Shown: positions 7,132 to 15,955 of the stretch, piece after piece
Layout: each line of letters starts with the position of its first letter
Position numbering within the stretch: position 1 is the stretch's first letter
Source of the DNA: JASGDN01 sp049840815
GTDB lineage: Bacteria; Chloroflexota; Chloroflexia; Thermomicrobiales; UBA6265
DNA: 64,000 bases
Direction: 5' to 3'
Assembly: GCA_049840815.1 (NCBI GenBank)
Contig: JASGJI010000005.1
Span: 124,001-188,000, forward strand
The notes under the pieces: generated by a model
The model's input: only the letters and a program-made list of their open reading frames with translations
Database searches by the model: none
What the model was told of the DNA's origin: nothing
Made by a program: the position numbers and the translations under genes

Positions 7132-10100
7132 GTGAATGTCTTCGCGGATTTCGACGCTCGGCGACATGAGCGTCAGCAACGCTGGTTCAAGGAACTCCAC
7201 GCCTGGCGCAACGCTCGCGTCAGCCCCATCACTGACTGGACCTTCACCGATGCCGATGGCAACGTCTCCCAGCTCAAGGCTGGCGACGCCTGGCCCGTGG
7301 TCGATCCCCACCGCCCGGTGACGCTCACTGCCACCGCCACCGTGCCGGCGGCATGGGCCGGCGAGCCGGTCGAGATCCAGCTCTGGCTGGGCGGCGAAGG
7401 TTTCGTCAAGATCACGCCCGGCTACCAGACCGGCCTCAACCCGTTCCACGAGGACTTCCGCGTCACCGACGCGGCGAAGGGCGGCGAGACCTTCCAGATC
7501 GAGGCCGAGGTGATGCCGAAGGGCTTCTTCGGCACCCACAACGCCCACCCGTCGATCGCCCGCGCCCTCCTCGCCATCCCGCATGACGAGATCCGGGCGC
7601 TGGAACGTGACCTCCGGAACCTGATCGAGGCCGCCGAGCAGCTCAAGAAGCACGAGATCTTCCCACATCTGCTCGACCTTGTGGACGAGGCCTACAAGGC
7701 CATCGCCCCCGCTTGGCCGACCGGCACCGAGGTCGCAAAGGTTCGCTACATCTCCGGCGACGTCGAGGGCGGGAACACGCTCGACATCGGCATGGGCGAC
7801 TATCGTCGCCCCGCCTACGAAGGCGGCCTGCTGGTGCAGGGCATCTGGCACATCCCGCCCGCCGCAGGTTCGCTGGAGCCCATCCCGGCGGAGGCCATCG
7901 CCGCCGCCAACGAGGCGCGTGGCGTCATCGCCTCCGGGCTTGCCGCCCTGAAGGAGAAGTACCCGCCCGTCGGCAGCGTCCTCCTCACCGGTCATGCCCA
8001 CATCGACCTCGCGTGGCTCTGGCCGGTCGCGGAGACCCGCCGCAAGGCGCGCCGCACCTTCTCCAGCGTCATCCGCCTGATGGAGCAGTATCCGGACTTC
8101 ATCTTCAACCAGTCCTCCGCGCAGGCGTATCGCTGGATCGAGGAAGATGATCCCGAACTGCTCGTCGCGATCCAGGAGAAGGTGAAGGAAGGGCGCTGGG
8201 AGCCAGTCGGTGGCCAGTGGCTGGAGCCGGATAGCCAGGTCACGGGTGGCGAATCCTTCGTCCGCCACCTCTTCTACGGCCAGCGCACCTTCGAGCGCCT
8301 CTTCGGCCTGCGCAACAACACCGCGTGGCTGCCGGATGTCTTCGGCTTCTCCGCCAGCGTGCCGCAGTTGCTCGTTGGCGGTGGCATCGACAACTTCTTC
8401 ACCATCAAGGTGACGTGGAACGAGGTCAACGCCTTCCCGTACGACCTCTTCTGGTGGGAGGGCAACGACGGCACCCGTGTGCTCACCCACACCTTCCGCA
8501 ACCCCGGCGAGGGCTACAACGGCAACATCGTGCCGCTGGATACCTACCAGACGTGGCAGGAGTTCAAGGGCAAGCGCTCCCACGATCAAACGCTCCTCTC
8601 CATCGGCTGGGGTGATGGCGGTGGCGGCCCAAGCGAGGAGATGCTGGAGAACTACGCCCGCATCAAGGACTATCCGGTCCTGCCGAAGCTCCAGTTCGGC
8701 ATGGTGGAAGACTTCTTCGCGCGGCTCCCGCACGAGGGCATCCCGACCTTCGTCGGCGAGCTCTACCTGGAGCTTCACCGCGCGACCCTGACCACGCAGG
8801 CGCTCGTCAAGCGGCTCGTCCGCGAGTCGGAGCACCGTCTGCCGGAGGCCGAGATCTTCACCACCCTCGCCCTGCTGGACGATGGCACGGTCGAGTATCC
8901 GACGGCGATCATCGATACGACGTGGGAGAAGCTGCTGCTCAACCACTTCCACGACATCCTGCCAGGGTCCTCCATCAACGAGGTCTATCAGGATTCGCAT
9001 CGCGACCTGAAGGAGGTCGTCGCGACGGCCACCGAGCTGCGAGACAAGGCGCTCGCCGGGAGCGAAGGCGCGGGCAGCGTCCTCGTCGGCAACGCGACGC
9101 TCTATCCGCGTCCGCTTACGGTCGTCCTCCCGGAGGGTGTCGCGGCCCCGGCAGACCTCCCGACCCAGCAGGTCGAGGGCGGCACGCTCGTCCATGATGT
9201 GACGCAGGTTGTCTCCGGCCTCTCCACGCGCACCCTGGAGGCCGCTGCCGGTGGCTCCGCCGTGGCAGCCGGCCCGGCCGTCTCCGTCGAGGCGAAGGAC
9301 GGCGGCGCGGTGCTGGAGAACGACCTGATCAAGGCCGTGATCGGCGCCGACGGCACCATCCACACGCTCTTCGACAAGCGGGTGAACCGCGAGACACTCG
9401 CCGACCGCGCGAACCAGCTGTGGGCCTACGTCGACCGCCCGCGTGCCTGGGATGCCTGGGACATCGACGAGACCTACGACACCATTGGCGAGGAGATCAG
9501 CGTCGTCGACAGCATCGAGATCGTGGAGGAAGGTCCGCTCCGGGCTGCCGTCCGCGTGACGCGATCGTGGCGAAACTCCACCTTCACCCAGACCTACCGC
9601 CTGCTCGCCGACTCGGCCCGCCTCGACATTGTGGGTGAGGTTGACTGGCACGAGCGGCTGATGCTGGTGCGAGCGATCTTCCCGACCACCATCCACGCCC
9701 ACGAGGCGACCTTCGAGACGATGTTCGGCGTCCAGCGGCGCTCGAACAACCGCAACACGAGCTGGGACCGCGCCAAGTTCGAGGTCGGCGCCCATCGCTT
9801 CGTGGACCTCTCGGAGCCGCACTACGGCGTTGCCCTGCTGAACGACAGCAAGTACGGGTTCAGCGCCCACGGTGGCACGCTTGGCGTCAGCCTCGTGCGC
9901 GGACCGCTCTCTCCGGATCCGTTCGCGGACGAGGGCGAGCACCACTTCACCTACAGCCTCTTCCCGCACCTCGGCAATTGGACCGAAGGCGGCGTCACGC
10001 AGGAGGCCCGCGCCCTCAACTCGCCACTGGTGGCCGTCGCCGCCGCGGCAGATGCCCCGGCTCACGCATCGTTCGTGACGGTCGATGGGCTGGAGCTCGG

Positions 10101-10329
10101 CATCGCGACGCTGAAGAAGGCAAACGATCGCGAGGGCGTCGTCCTTCGCGTCTACGAGCCCAACGGCGATCGCGGCACCGCAACGCTCGCATTCGGACGA
10201 CCGGTCGGCTCGGTCCGCCGCGTGAACCTCCTGGAGGAGGATCTCGCGGGGGGCGAGCTGGCGATCGAGAACGACACGGTGACGATGGACCTGCGCCCGT
10301 TCGAAGTCGTCTCCCTGCTCGTCTCGTAG
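7132..10329 (+). CDS. GH38 alpha-mannosidase
   Basis: A 1065-residue family-38 glycoside hydrolase that removes alpha-linked mannose from glycans or oligosaccharides, probably in the cytosol since no leader is visible. The catalytic domain starts with the zinc motif HAHIDLAWLWP (H288-D292), the nucleophile is D402 in WLPDVFG, and HFHDILPGSS is the conserved histidine block further on. The last third forms the beta-sandwich domains. The length fits bacterial GH38 enzymes of 1000-1050 residues with an N-terminal extension (residues 1-280). The start is GTG at 7132 with AAAGG about 11 bases upstream. Placed right after the sugar importer, it suggests intake and breakdown of manno-oligosaccharides. 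Confidence 0.93.
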   Translation: MNVFADFDARRHERQQRWFKELHAWRNARVSPITDWTFTDADGNVSQLKAGDAWPVVDPHRPVTLTATATVPAAWAGEPVEIQLWLGGEGFVKITPGYQTGLNPFHEDFRVTDAAKGGETFQIEAEVMPKGFFGTHNAHPSIARALLAIPHDEIRALERDLRNLIEAAEQLKKHEIFPHLLDLVDEAYKAIAPAWPTGTEVAKVRYISGDVEGGNTLDIGMGDYRRPAYEGGLLVQGIWHIPPAAGSLEPIPAEAIAAANEARGVIASGLAALKEKYPPVGSVLLTGHAHIDLAWLWPVAETRRKARRTFSSVIRLMEQYPDFIFNQSSAQAYRWIEEDDPELLVAIQEKVKEGRWEPVGGQWLEPDSQVTGGESFVRHLFYGQRTFERLFGLRNNTAWLPDVFGFSASVPQLLVGGGIDNFFTIKVTWNEVNAFPYDLFWWEGNDGTRVLTHTFRNPGEGYNGNIVPLDTYQTWQEFKGKRSHDQTLLSIGWGDGGGGPSEEMLENYARIKDYPVLPKLQFGMVEDFFARLPHEGIPTFVGELYLELHRATLTTQALVKRLVRESEHRLPEAEIFTTLALLDDGTVEYPTAIIDTTWEKLLLNHFHDILPGSSINEVYQDSHRDLKEVVATATELRDKALAGSEGAGSVLVGNATLYPRPLTVVLPEGVAAPADLPTQQVEGGTLVHDVTQVVSGLSTRTLEAAAGGSAVAAGPAVSVEAKDGGAVLENDLIKAVIGADGTIHTLFDKRVNRETLADRANQLWAYVDRPRAWDAWDIDETYDTIGEEISVVDSIEIVEEGPLRAAVRVTRSWRNSTFTQTYRLLADSARLDIVGEVDWHERLMLVRAIFPTTIHAHEATFETMFGVQRRSNNRNTSWDRAKFEVGAHRFVDLSEPHYGVALLNDSKYGFSAHGGTLGVSLVRGPLSPDPFADEGEHHFTYSLFPHLGNWTEGGVTQEARALNSPLVAVAAAADAPAHASFVTVDGLELGIATLKKANDREGVVLRVYEPNGDRGTATLAFGRPVGSVRRVNLLEEDLAGGELAIENDTVTMDLRPFEVVSLLVS

Positions 10330-10353
10330 CGGGAACGTCCATCCGGACGCGCA

Positions 10354-10389
10354 GACAGGCGGTGGAGTGCATGCACTCCACCGCCTGTC
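10354..10389. terminator. Perfect 36-base palindrome after alpha-mannosidase
   Basis: Arms of 18 bases (10354-10371 and 10372-10389) are exact complements with no spacer. There is no T-run after it on either strand, so it is either a non-canonical terminator or an mRNA 3'-end stabiliser. Confidence 0.6.
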
Positions 10390-10713
10390 GCGTTCACGGC
10401 ACCGACCCGCGAGGCTTGGCGCGCGTGCCTCGAATGCCGAATCCGGATAAAAATGGACCATCCGGATTCGGTCCTGCTCCCAACAGTGAGTGATCGCTGG
10501 GATCAGACTGCGAAGAACCTCGGAGTCCCAGCCCTGTCCCCATGAACGCATCTTCCGGACCGCCCAGGCATTCAGGCAGATCGACGATGGGAGATTGATA
10601 ACCCGGCATCAAAGCAGGATGGTACGATGACCTCCGCGATCATCGCGTCACTCCGGATTTCCCTCAATCCCTCCTTCGGCTGGCTCCGCCGCCCTCGCCT
10701 TCTGGAACCCTGC

Positions 10714-12459
10714 ATGCCCTTTCGCCCTACCAATCCCGTCCGTCCGAAGCCGCTCTGGGTCGATCCAGCCCCCATCCCGGAGGGGTTTCCGCTTCGCTCG
10801 CTCGATCCGAACCCGGTTGTCGCCCGCCTGCTCTACCGCCGTGGCCTTGCCTCGCCGGTCGCCGCGCACGACTTCCTCGACACGAGCACTCGCCCGGCAC
10901 CGATTGCGAGCGAACTGCCGAATCTTGTCCAGGCGACAACCACCGTGGCGATGGCGATTGCCCAGGGCACGGGCATCGGTATCTTCGGCGACTACGATGT
11001 GGACGGCCTCACGTCAACGACCGTGCTGCTCCGCGCCCTGCGCGCGGCGACGGGCGATCCTGATCGTGTCTCTGCCTACATCCCCTCCCGCGACGAGGGG
11101 TACGGCGTCAACCAGCGCGGGGTCGATGCGCTGATCCGGAACGGCGCGAGCCTCCTGATCGCGGTCGACTGCGGCAGCAACGACCACGACCCGATCGCCT
11201 ACGCGCAGGAGCGCGGTATGGAGGTGATCGTCCTCGACCATCACCGGATCGCCGCGCATACGCCGGAAGGCGCGTTGGTCGTCTCGCCGCAGCTGCTGAT
11301 GGAACAGAGCCCCCTTCACGACCTGACCGGTGTCGGCGTCGCGTGGATGCTCGTGTCGTCGCTCGCCCAGGAGGGGATTCACGTCGCCGAGGGCGAGGGA
11401 CAGGACGAACGCTCCTACCTCGACCTCGTCGCGCTGGGGACAGTCGCGGATGTCGCGAAGCTGGACCACATCAACCGTGGCCTCGTGCGTGATGGCCTAA
11501 AGCAACTCGCCCGCACCCATCGACCAGGTCTCCGCGCCCTGATGGACCTGGCGAAAATCACCCCGGCGGATGTCACCTCCACCGCGATCAGCTTCTCACT
11601 GGCCCCACGCATCAACGCCGCCGGTCGCATGGCGCATCCGAACCTCGCGCTCAACCTCCTGATGGAGGACGAGCCCGCTCGCGCGGCGGAGCTCGCGGCC
11701 GAACTGGACGCGGTCAACCAGCGACGAAAGATGGTGACGGATGAGGTCATCGCCTCTGCCTATGCACAGATCGTCGCGATCCCGAGCTGGGAGGATCGGC
11801 CGCTCTTCGCGCTGCACGACCGGATGTGGCCCGGCGGCGTACTCGGCGCGGTAGCATCGCGGCTCGGTGAGGAGTTCGGTCGCCCGGTCCTGCTCTTCCG
11901 CAACGATGGCGGCATCCTTCACGGCTCGGGACGCTCGGTGCCGGGTTTCGACCTTGTCGACGGCCTGCACGAGCTGGACGAACTGATGATCCGCTACGGC
12001 GGACACGGCCAGGCAGCGGGCGTCACCCTCACGCAAGACAACCTGATGCACCTGGTGGACGGCCTCTCGGAGCAGATCGGCGACGCCGGACTGCCGATCC
12101 CAGTGCCGCCGCGCATCCTGATCGACGACGATCTCGAGGAAAGCGACCTCACGATCCAGACCGTCCATGACATCCACCTGCTGGAACCGTTCGGGAATGG
12201 CAACGTCATCCCGCACGTCCGTGTGCGGTCGGTCCGTCTAGACCGCTACTCGACGATGGGCAAGGACGGATCGCACCTCCGCCTGAACCTGCTGATCGGC
12301 CGCCGGTCGCTGACGGCCCTGCTCTGGGGCGGGGCCGAACGCTCGCGCGAGTTGATCGGGGCGCGTCTGGCGGATGTCGTCGGCATTCTGGAGATCAACC
12401 GCTGGCAGGGCCGCGAGAGTCTGCAACTGGTCCTCGACGACTTTCGGGTCGTGGACTGA
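10714..12459 (+). CDS. recJ: Single-stranded-DNA-specific exonuclease RecJ
   Basis: About 581 residues. The DHH phosphoesterase core shows GIFGDYDVDG (motif I), AVDCGS (motif II), VLDHHRI (motif III) and a central acidic motif region before PRINAAGRM; the DHHA1 domain has RYGGHGQAAG. RecJ is a 5'-3' ssDNA exonuclease in recombination and mismatch repair. The reading frame extends to an ATG at 10627 with AGGA seven bases upstream, but the extra 29 residues look non-coding and RecJ proteins usually begin close to the start given here (MPFRPTN), so 10714 is preferred; either is possible. It stands alone, with a family A repeat after the stop. Confidence 0.9.
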   Translation: MPFRPTNPVRPKPLWVDPAPIPEGFPLRSLDPNPVVARLLYRRGLASPVAAHDFLDTSTRPAPIASELPNLVQATTTVAMAIAQGTGIGIFGDYDVDGLTSTTVLLRALRAATGDPDRVSAYIPSRDEGYGVNQRGVDALIRNGASLLIAVDCGSNDHDPIAYAQERGMEVIVLDHHRIAAHTPEGALVVSPQLLMEQSPLHDLTGVGVAWMLVSSLAQEGIHVAEGEGQDERSYLDLVALGTVADVAKLDHINRGLVRDGLKQLARTHRPGLRALMDLAKITPADVTSTAISFSLAPRINAAGRMAHPNLALNLLMEDEPARAAELAAELDAVNQRRKMVTDEVIASAYAQIVAIPSWEDRPLFALHDRMWPGGVLGAVASRLGEEFGRPVLLFRNDGGILHGSGRSVPGFDLVDGLHELDELMIRYGGHGQAAGVTLTQDNLMHLVDGLSEQIGDAGLPIPVPPRILIDDDLEESDLTIQTVHDIHLLEPFGNGNVIPHVRVRSVRLDRYSTMGKDGSHLRLNLLIGRRSLTALLWGGAERSRELIGARLADVVGILEINRWQGRESLQLVLDDFRVVD

Positions 12460-12519
12460 GGGGGGCAGTCCTGTCGCCCGCGCACACGAACACTGACACA
12501 CGCATGGTGCTCCTGTGCA

Positions 12520-12682
12520 TGTCATCCCGAGCGAAGCGGCCCATGCATGGCGATGGCATTCACGGTGCAGCGGAGTCGAGGGATCGGGTTGCATGGACGA
12601 CGCTTCCCATGCAACCCGATCCCTCGTCGGCGCTCCGTCCGTCATGGGATGGGGCCGAGTGCACCGCTTGCTCGGGATGACA
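12520..12682. repeat. Family A inverted-repeat element, copy A1
   Basis: 163 bases bounded by TGTCATCCCGAGC and its exact complement. Inside, a 20-base perfect inverted repeat (12577-12596 and 12607-12626, core CGAGGGATCGGGTTGCATGG) encloses a 10-base loop. It fills the gap between the converging recJ and 2-hydroxyacid dehydrogenase genes. Confidence 0.85.
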
Positions 12683-12706
12683 GGGGAGAGGTGTCAGCGC
12701 GTGCTC

Positions 12707-13699
12707 CTACGCCGGATTGACGCGGTTCACCACGGGTTCTCCGGCAAAGAATGCCGCGAAGTTCCGCACCCCGAGATCCACCATCAACGCAATCGCCTCT
12801 GCCGTTCGTCCCGCCATATGCGGCGTCAGCAGGAGATTGTCGAGCGTCAGGAGCACGGGTGGGATGTCTGGTTCGCCCTCGACCACGTCCAGTGCTGCCC
12901 CCGCAATCGCACGGCGCTGCAAGGCATCCACGAGCGCATCCGTGTCCACCACCGAGCCACGCCCGATGTTCACCAGATACCCGCTCGCTCCCAGCTGCTC
13001 CAGCACCTCACGCCCCACGATGTGGTACGTCCCCTCGCCACCCGGCGCGGCAAGGATCAGGAAATCCGCCCATCCGGCCAGGTCGCGCAGATCCGCGAAG
13101 AAGCGATACGGGGAGTCCGCCACGGGACTGCGGTTCGTGTAACCGATCTCCATGTCGAAACCGTTCGCGGCCCGCTTCGCGATGGCGCTCCCGATCATCC
13201 CCAGCCCGAAGATGCCGAGATTCCGCCCGGTCACGCCGACGCGCTTGAACGGGAAGTCCGTCCGCTCGCCGGGCAGTGCCGCGTCACGCTTCGGTGACGA
13301 GAAGTTCGACCACCCGCCGTCCTTCACCGCGAGGTACGACGGCACGATGGTCCCCGCGATGGCGAGCAGCAGCGTCATTGCGTGATCGGCAACGGCGATG
13401 GTGTTCGTCCCGCGCCCGTTCGTGACCACGATTCCCCGCGCGTTCGCCACATCGAGGTCGATCTTCTCGTACCCCGCGCCGATGGCGGAGATGATCTTCA
13501 GGTTCGGCAGCTTCGCGATCTCATCGCCCGTCAGGCCAAGCGACCCGTTCGTGAAGACGGCGACAGCATCGGACGCGGCCTCAACCGCCGCATCCCGCCC
13601 ACCATGCTCCCCCGCGAGGAAGACCTCGAACCCGATCGCCTCCAGCTGCCGTCGCGCGTCCGGGGAGATATCGATGATTACCAGTAGTTTCCGCGTCAC
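12707..13699 (-). CDS. D-isomer-specific 2-hydroxyacid dehydrogenase
   Basis: A 330-residue NAD(P)-dependent oxidoreductase that interconverts 2-keto acids and D-2-hydroxy acids. The nucleotide site is GIFGLGMIGSAIAKR; the substrate arginine lies in VNIGRGSVVD, the catalytic glutamate in VVEGEPD and the catalytic histidine in LTPHMAG. GTG at 13699 is chosen over ATG at 13720 because GGGAGG lies six bases before it. The closest types are glyoxylate/hydroxypyruvate reductases. It follows hemE after 95 bases, so it may share the haem operon transcript without an obvious functional link. Confidence 0.88.
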   Translation of the reverse strand: MTRKLLVIIDISPDARRQLEAIGFEVFLAGEHGGRDAAVEAASDAVAVFTNGSLGLTGDEIAKLPNLKIISAIGAGYEKIDLDVANARGIVVTNGRGTNTIAVADHAMTLLLAIAGTIVPSYLAVKDGGWSNFSSPKRDAALPGERTDFPFKRVGVTGRNLGIFGLGMIGSAIAKRAANGFDMEIGYTNRSPVADSPYRFFADLRDLAGWADFLILAAPGGEGTYHIVGREVLEQLGASGYLVNIGRGSVVDTDALVDALQRRAIAGAALDVVEGEPDIPPVLLTLDNLLLTPHMAGRTAEAIALMVDLGVRNFAAFFAGEPVVNRVNPA

Positions 13700-13794
13700 C
13701 GTGTCCCTCCCGGACTCCATCGCGCCCGATCACATGCGGGCACCGTGGGCATCACGTTCGCACCGCAATCGCGCTGGTGTCAAGCATCGGCGCG

Positions 13795-14853
13795 TTACCC
13801 CCGTCGGGTCGTCGTGTGGACGCGTTCGACAATCCGCGCGAGCTGATCGGGATCGGTCTGCGGGAGGATGCCGTGCCCGAGGTTGAAGACATGCCCCGGT
13901 CGCCCCGCCGCCTGCGCCAGAATGCGATCGACCTGCGTCTGCACGGCCTCCCACGGCGCGAGGAGCGTGGCGGGATCGAGGTTGCCCTGAATCCCCTTTT
14001 CCGCACCGATCGTCTGCCAGGCGGCATCGAGCGGCAACCGCCAGTCGACACTGACGATGTCGCACCCCGTGGCCGCGATCTGGTCGAGCAGCTGCACGGT
14101 ACCAGTGCTGAAATGGATCGTCGGGGCCAACCCCTTCAGCGCCGCGAAGATGCGCGTCGTGTATGGTGCGACGAACTCGCGGTACTGATCCGGTCCGCAC
14201 AGTCCCAGCCACGAGTCGAAGAGCTGAACGACGTCGGCACCCGCCGCGATCTGCCCCTTCAGGTAAGCAATGGTGGTATCGGTGATCTTCGTCATCAGCG
14301 CGTGCCAGAGGTCCGGCTCGCCGATCATCATCGACTTCGTGAGCGGGTATTCCTTGGTCGGACGCCCATCGATCAGGTAGCAGGCGAGCGTGAATGGCGC
14401 TCCCGCGAAGCCGAGCACCGCGCCGCGATCGCCAAGTTCCTGCCGCAGCAGGCTCAGCGCCTCCAGCACGTAGGGCGTGCCCTCCTCCGGCCCGACGACA
14501 CGGATGCGCTCGATGTCCTCCGCCGTCCGGATCGGTTCGGCGATCACCGGCCCGACGCCCGGCTTGATCTCGAACGGAACCCCCATCCCTTCCAGCGGCA
14601 GCATGATGTCCGCGAAGAGGACCGCGCCATCGACGCCCAGGCGATCGACCGGCATCAGCGTCGCCTCCACTGCCAGCTCCGGCGTGTGGGCGAGCGTCAT
14701 GAAGTCGTAGCGCTTGCGCAGCGCGCGGTATTCCGGCAGGCAGCGTCCGGCCTGGCGCATGAACCAGACGGGCGTCGCATCGACCGGCTGGCGATTGGCG
14801 GCGGCGAGGAAGCGCTGCTTCCCGGTCATGTCGAGAGGAAGGGGAGTGGACAA
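13795..14853 (-). CDS. hemE: Uroporphyrinogen decarboxylase HemE
   Basis: A 352-residue enzyme removing four carboxyl groups from uroporphyrinogen III to give coproporphyrinogen III. The hallmark PVWFMRQAGRCLPEYR near the N-terminus carries the substrate arginines; FADIMLPLEGMGV, the QLFDSW segment and the C-terminal FNLGHGILP are all conserved. The start is taken as TTG at 14853 because GGAG lies seven bases upstream; the first ATG, eight codons later, has no ribosome site. It is third in the hemCD-hemB-hemE order, with a small hairpin ahead of its ribosome site. Confidence 0.93.
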   Translation of the reverse strand: MSTPLPLDMTGKQRFLAAANRQPVDATPVWFMRQAGRCLPEYRALRKRYDFMTLAHTPELAVEATLMPVDRLGVDGAVLFADIMLPLEGMGVPFEIKPGVGPVIAEPIRTAEDIERIRVVGPEEGTPYVLEALSLLRQELGDRGAVLGFAGAPFTLACYLIDGRPTKEYPLTKSMMIGEPDLWHALMTKITDTTIAYLKGQIAAGADVVQLFDSWLGLCGPDQYREFVAPYTTRIFAALKGLAPTIHFSTGTVQLLDQIAATGCDIVSVDWRLPLDAAWQTIGAEKGIQGNLDPATLLAPWEAVQTQVDRILAQAAGRPGHVFNLGHGILPQTDPDQLARIVERVHTTTRRG

Positions 14854-14867
14854 GGGGTATCTCCGAC

Positions 14868-14894
14868 GGGCCGACGCGCGGTCGGCCCCTACAT
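14868..14894 (-). repeat. Small hairpin repeat (family C) in hemB-hemE gap
   Basis: On the minus strand GTAGGGGCCGACC is followed by a five-base loop and GTCGGCCC; the stem is eight bases (14868-14875 with 14881-14888). Its end lies about five bases before the GGAG of hemE. The same GTAGGG-n-C-n-GA pattern recurs near 17938, 53030 and 63567. Confidence 0.5.
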
Positions 14895-14947
14895 ACGGGC
14901 GGCAATTGCTGGGCAGGGAGGTTGCATCGTGTACGGAACGAGGCTCC

Positions 14948-15955
14948 CTACCGCGCGGCGAGCCAGCGGGCAGCGTCCTTCGCATGGTAGGTGATGATGC
15001 GGTCCGCACCGGCGCGCTTCATGGAAAGCAGCGTCTCCAGCACGACGCGCTCCTCATCGATCCAGCCACGCTCGGCGGCGGCCTTGATCATCGCGAACTC
15101 GCCGGAGACGTTGTAGGCAATGAACGGCACCTCGAAGCGATCGCTCGCCACCCGCAGGATGTCGAGATAGGCGAGTGCGGGCTTCACGATGATGAGATCC
15201 GCGCCCTCCTCCAGGTCGATCGCGATCTCGCGCATCGCCTCCTGCGCGTTACCGGGGTCCATCTGGTGCGAACGCCGGTCCCCGAACGCCGGCGTCGAAC
15301 CGGCAGCATCGCGGAATGGTCCGTAGTAGCCGGAGGCGTATTTCGCGGCGTAGGACATCACCGGGATTTCCGTAAATCCGGCATCGTCCAGCGCCGCCCG
15401 AATCCAGGCGACCCGGCCATCCATCATGTCGGACGGCGCGACGATATCCGCGCCGGCCCGGGCGTGGCTGACCGCCGTCTGCGCGAGCAGCGGGATCGTC
15501 TGGTCGTTATCCACCACACCATCGATCAGGATGCCGCAATGGCCGTGGTCGGTGTATTCGCAGGCGCAGACATCAGTGATGACCAGCATCTCCGGCGCGT
15601 GGGCCTTGATTCGACGCACCGCCTCCTGCACGATCCCGTGCTCCGCGAACGCCTCGCTGCCGATGGCGTCCTTGTGCAGGGGAATCCCGAAGAGCAGCAC
15701 CGCCCGGATACCGAGCGCCAGCAGCTCGTCGATCTCCGCGTCGAGGTGATCCAGCGAGAGCTGGTACTGCCCCGGCATCGATTCGATGGGATTCCGGATA
15801 TCCGCACCTTCCGCCACGAAGAGCGGATACACGAAATCCTCTGCCCGCACCTCGTGCTCACGCACGAAATCGCGAATGGCCGCTGTGCGGCGGGTGCGGC
15901 GGGTCCGCGCGAATCCGGAGAGCGTCGCGTCGGTGGTCAGGATGGATGCGCTCAT
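14948..15955 (-). CDS. hemB: Porphobilinogen synthase (delta-aminolevulinate dehydratase) HemB
   Basis: A 335-residue enzyme condensing two 5-aminolevulinates into porphobilinogen. The zinc-binding cysteines are seen in DVCACEYTDHGHCG (C130, C132, C140), so this is the zinc-dependent form. The two active-site lysines lie in SYAAKYASGYYGPFRDA (K205) and IIVKPALAYLD (K258). The ATG overlaps the stop of hemCD by four bases (ATGA), showing tight coupling. The length is normal for the family. Confidence 0.96.
   Translation of the reverse strand: MSASILTTDATLSGFARTRRTRRTAAIRDFVREHEVRAEDFVYPLFVAEGADIRNPIESMPGQYQLSLDHLDAEIDELLALGIRAVLLFGIPLHKDAIGSEAFAEHGIVQEAVRRIKAHAPEMLVITDVCACEYTDHGHCGILIDGVVDNDQTIPLLAQTAVSHARAGADIVAPSDMMDGRVAWIRAALDDAGFTEIPVMSYAAKYASGYYGPFRDAAGSTPAFGDRRSHQMDPGNAQEAMREIAIDLEEGADLIIVKPALAYLDILRVASDRFEVPFIAYNVSGEFAMIKAAAERGWIDEERVVLETLLSMKRAGADRIITYHAKDAARWLAAR

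Noticed and set aside
7126..10551. 1141-residue minus-strand ORF opposite the alpha-mannosidase gene
   Set aside because: It is a GC-codon shadow: the plus-strand protein shows clear GH38 motifs, while this frame is Arg/Glu/Asp/Val-rich without any family pattern.
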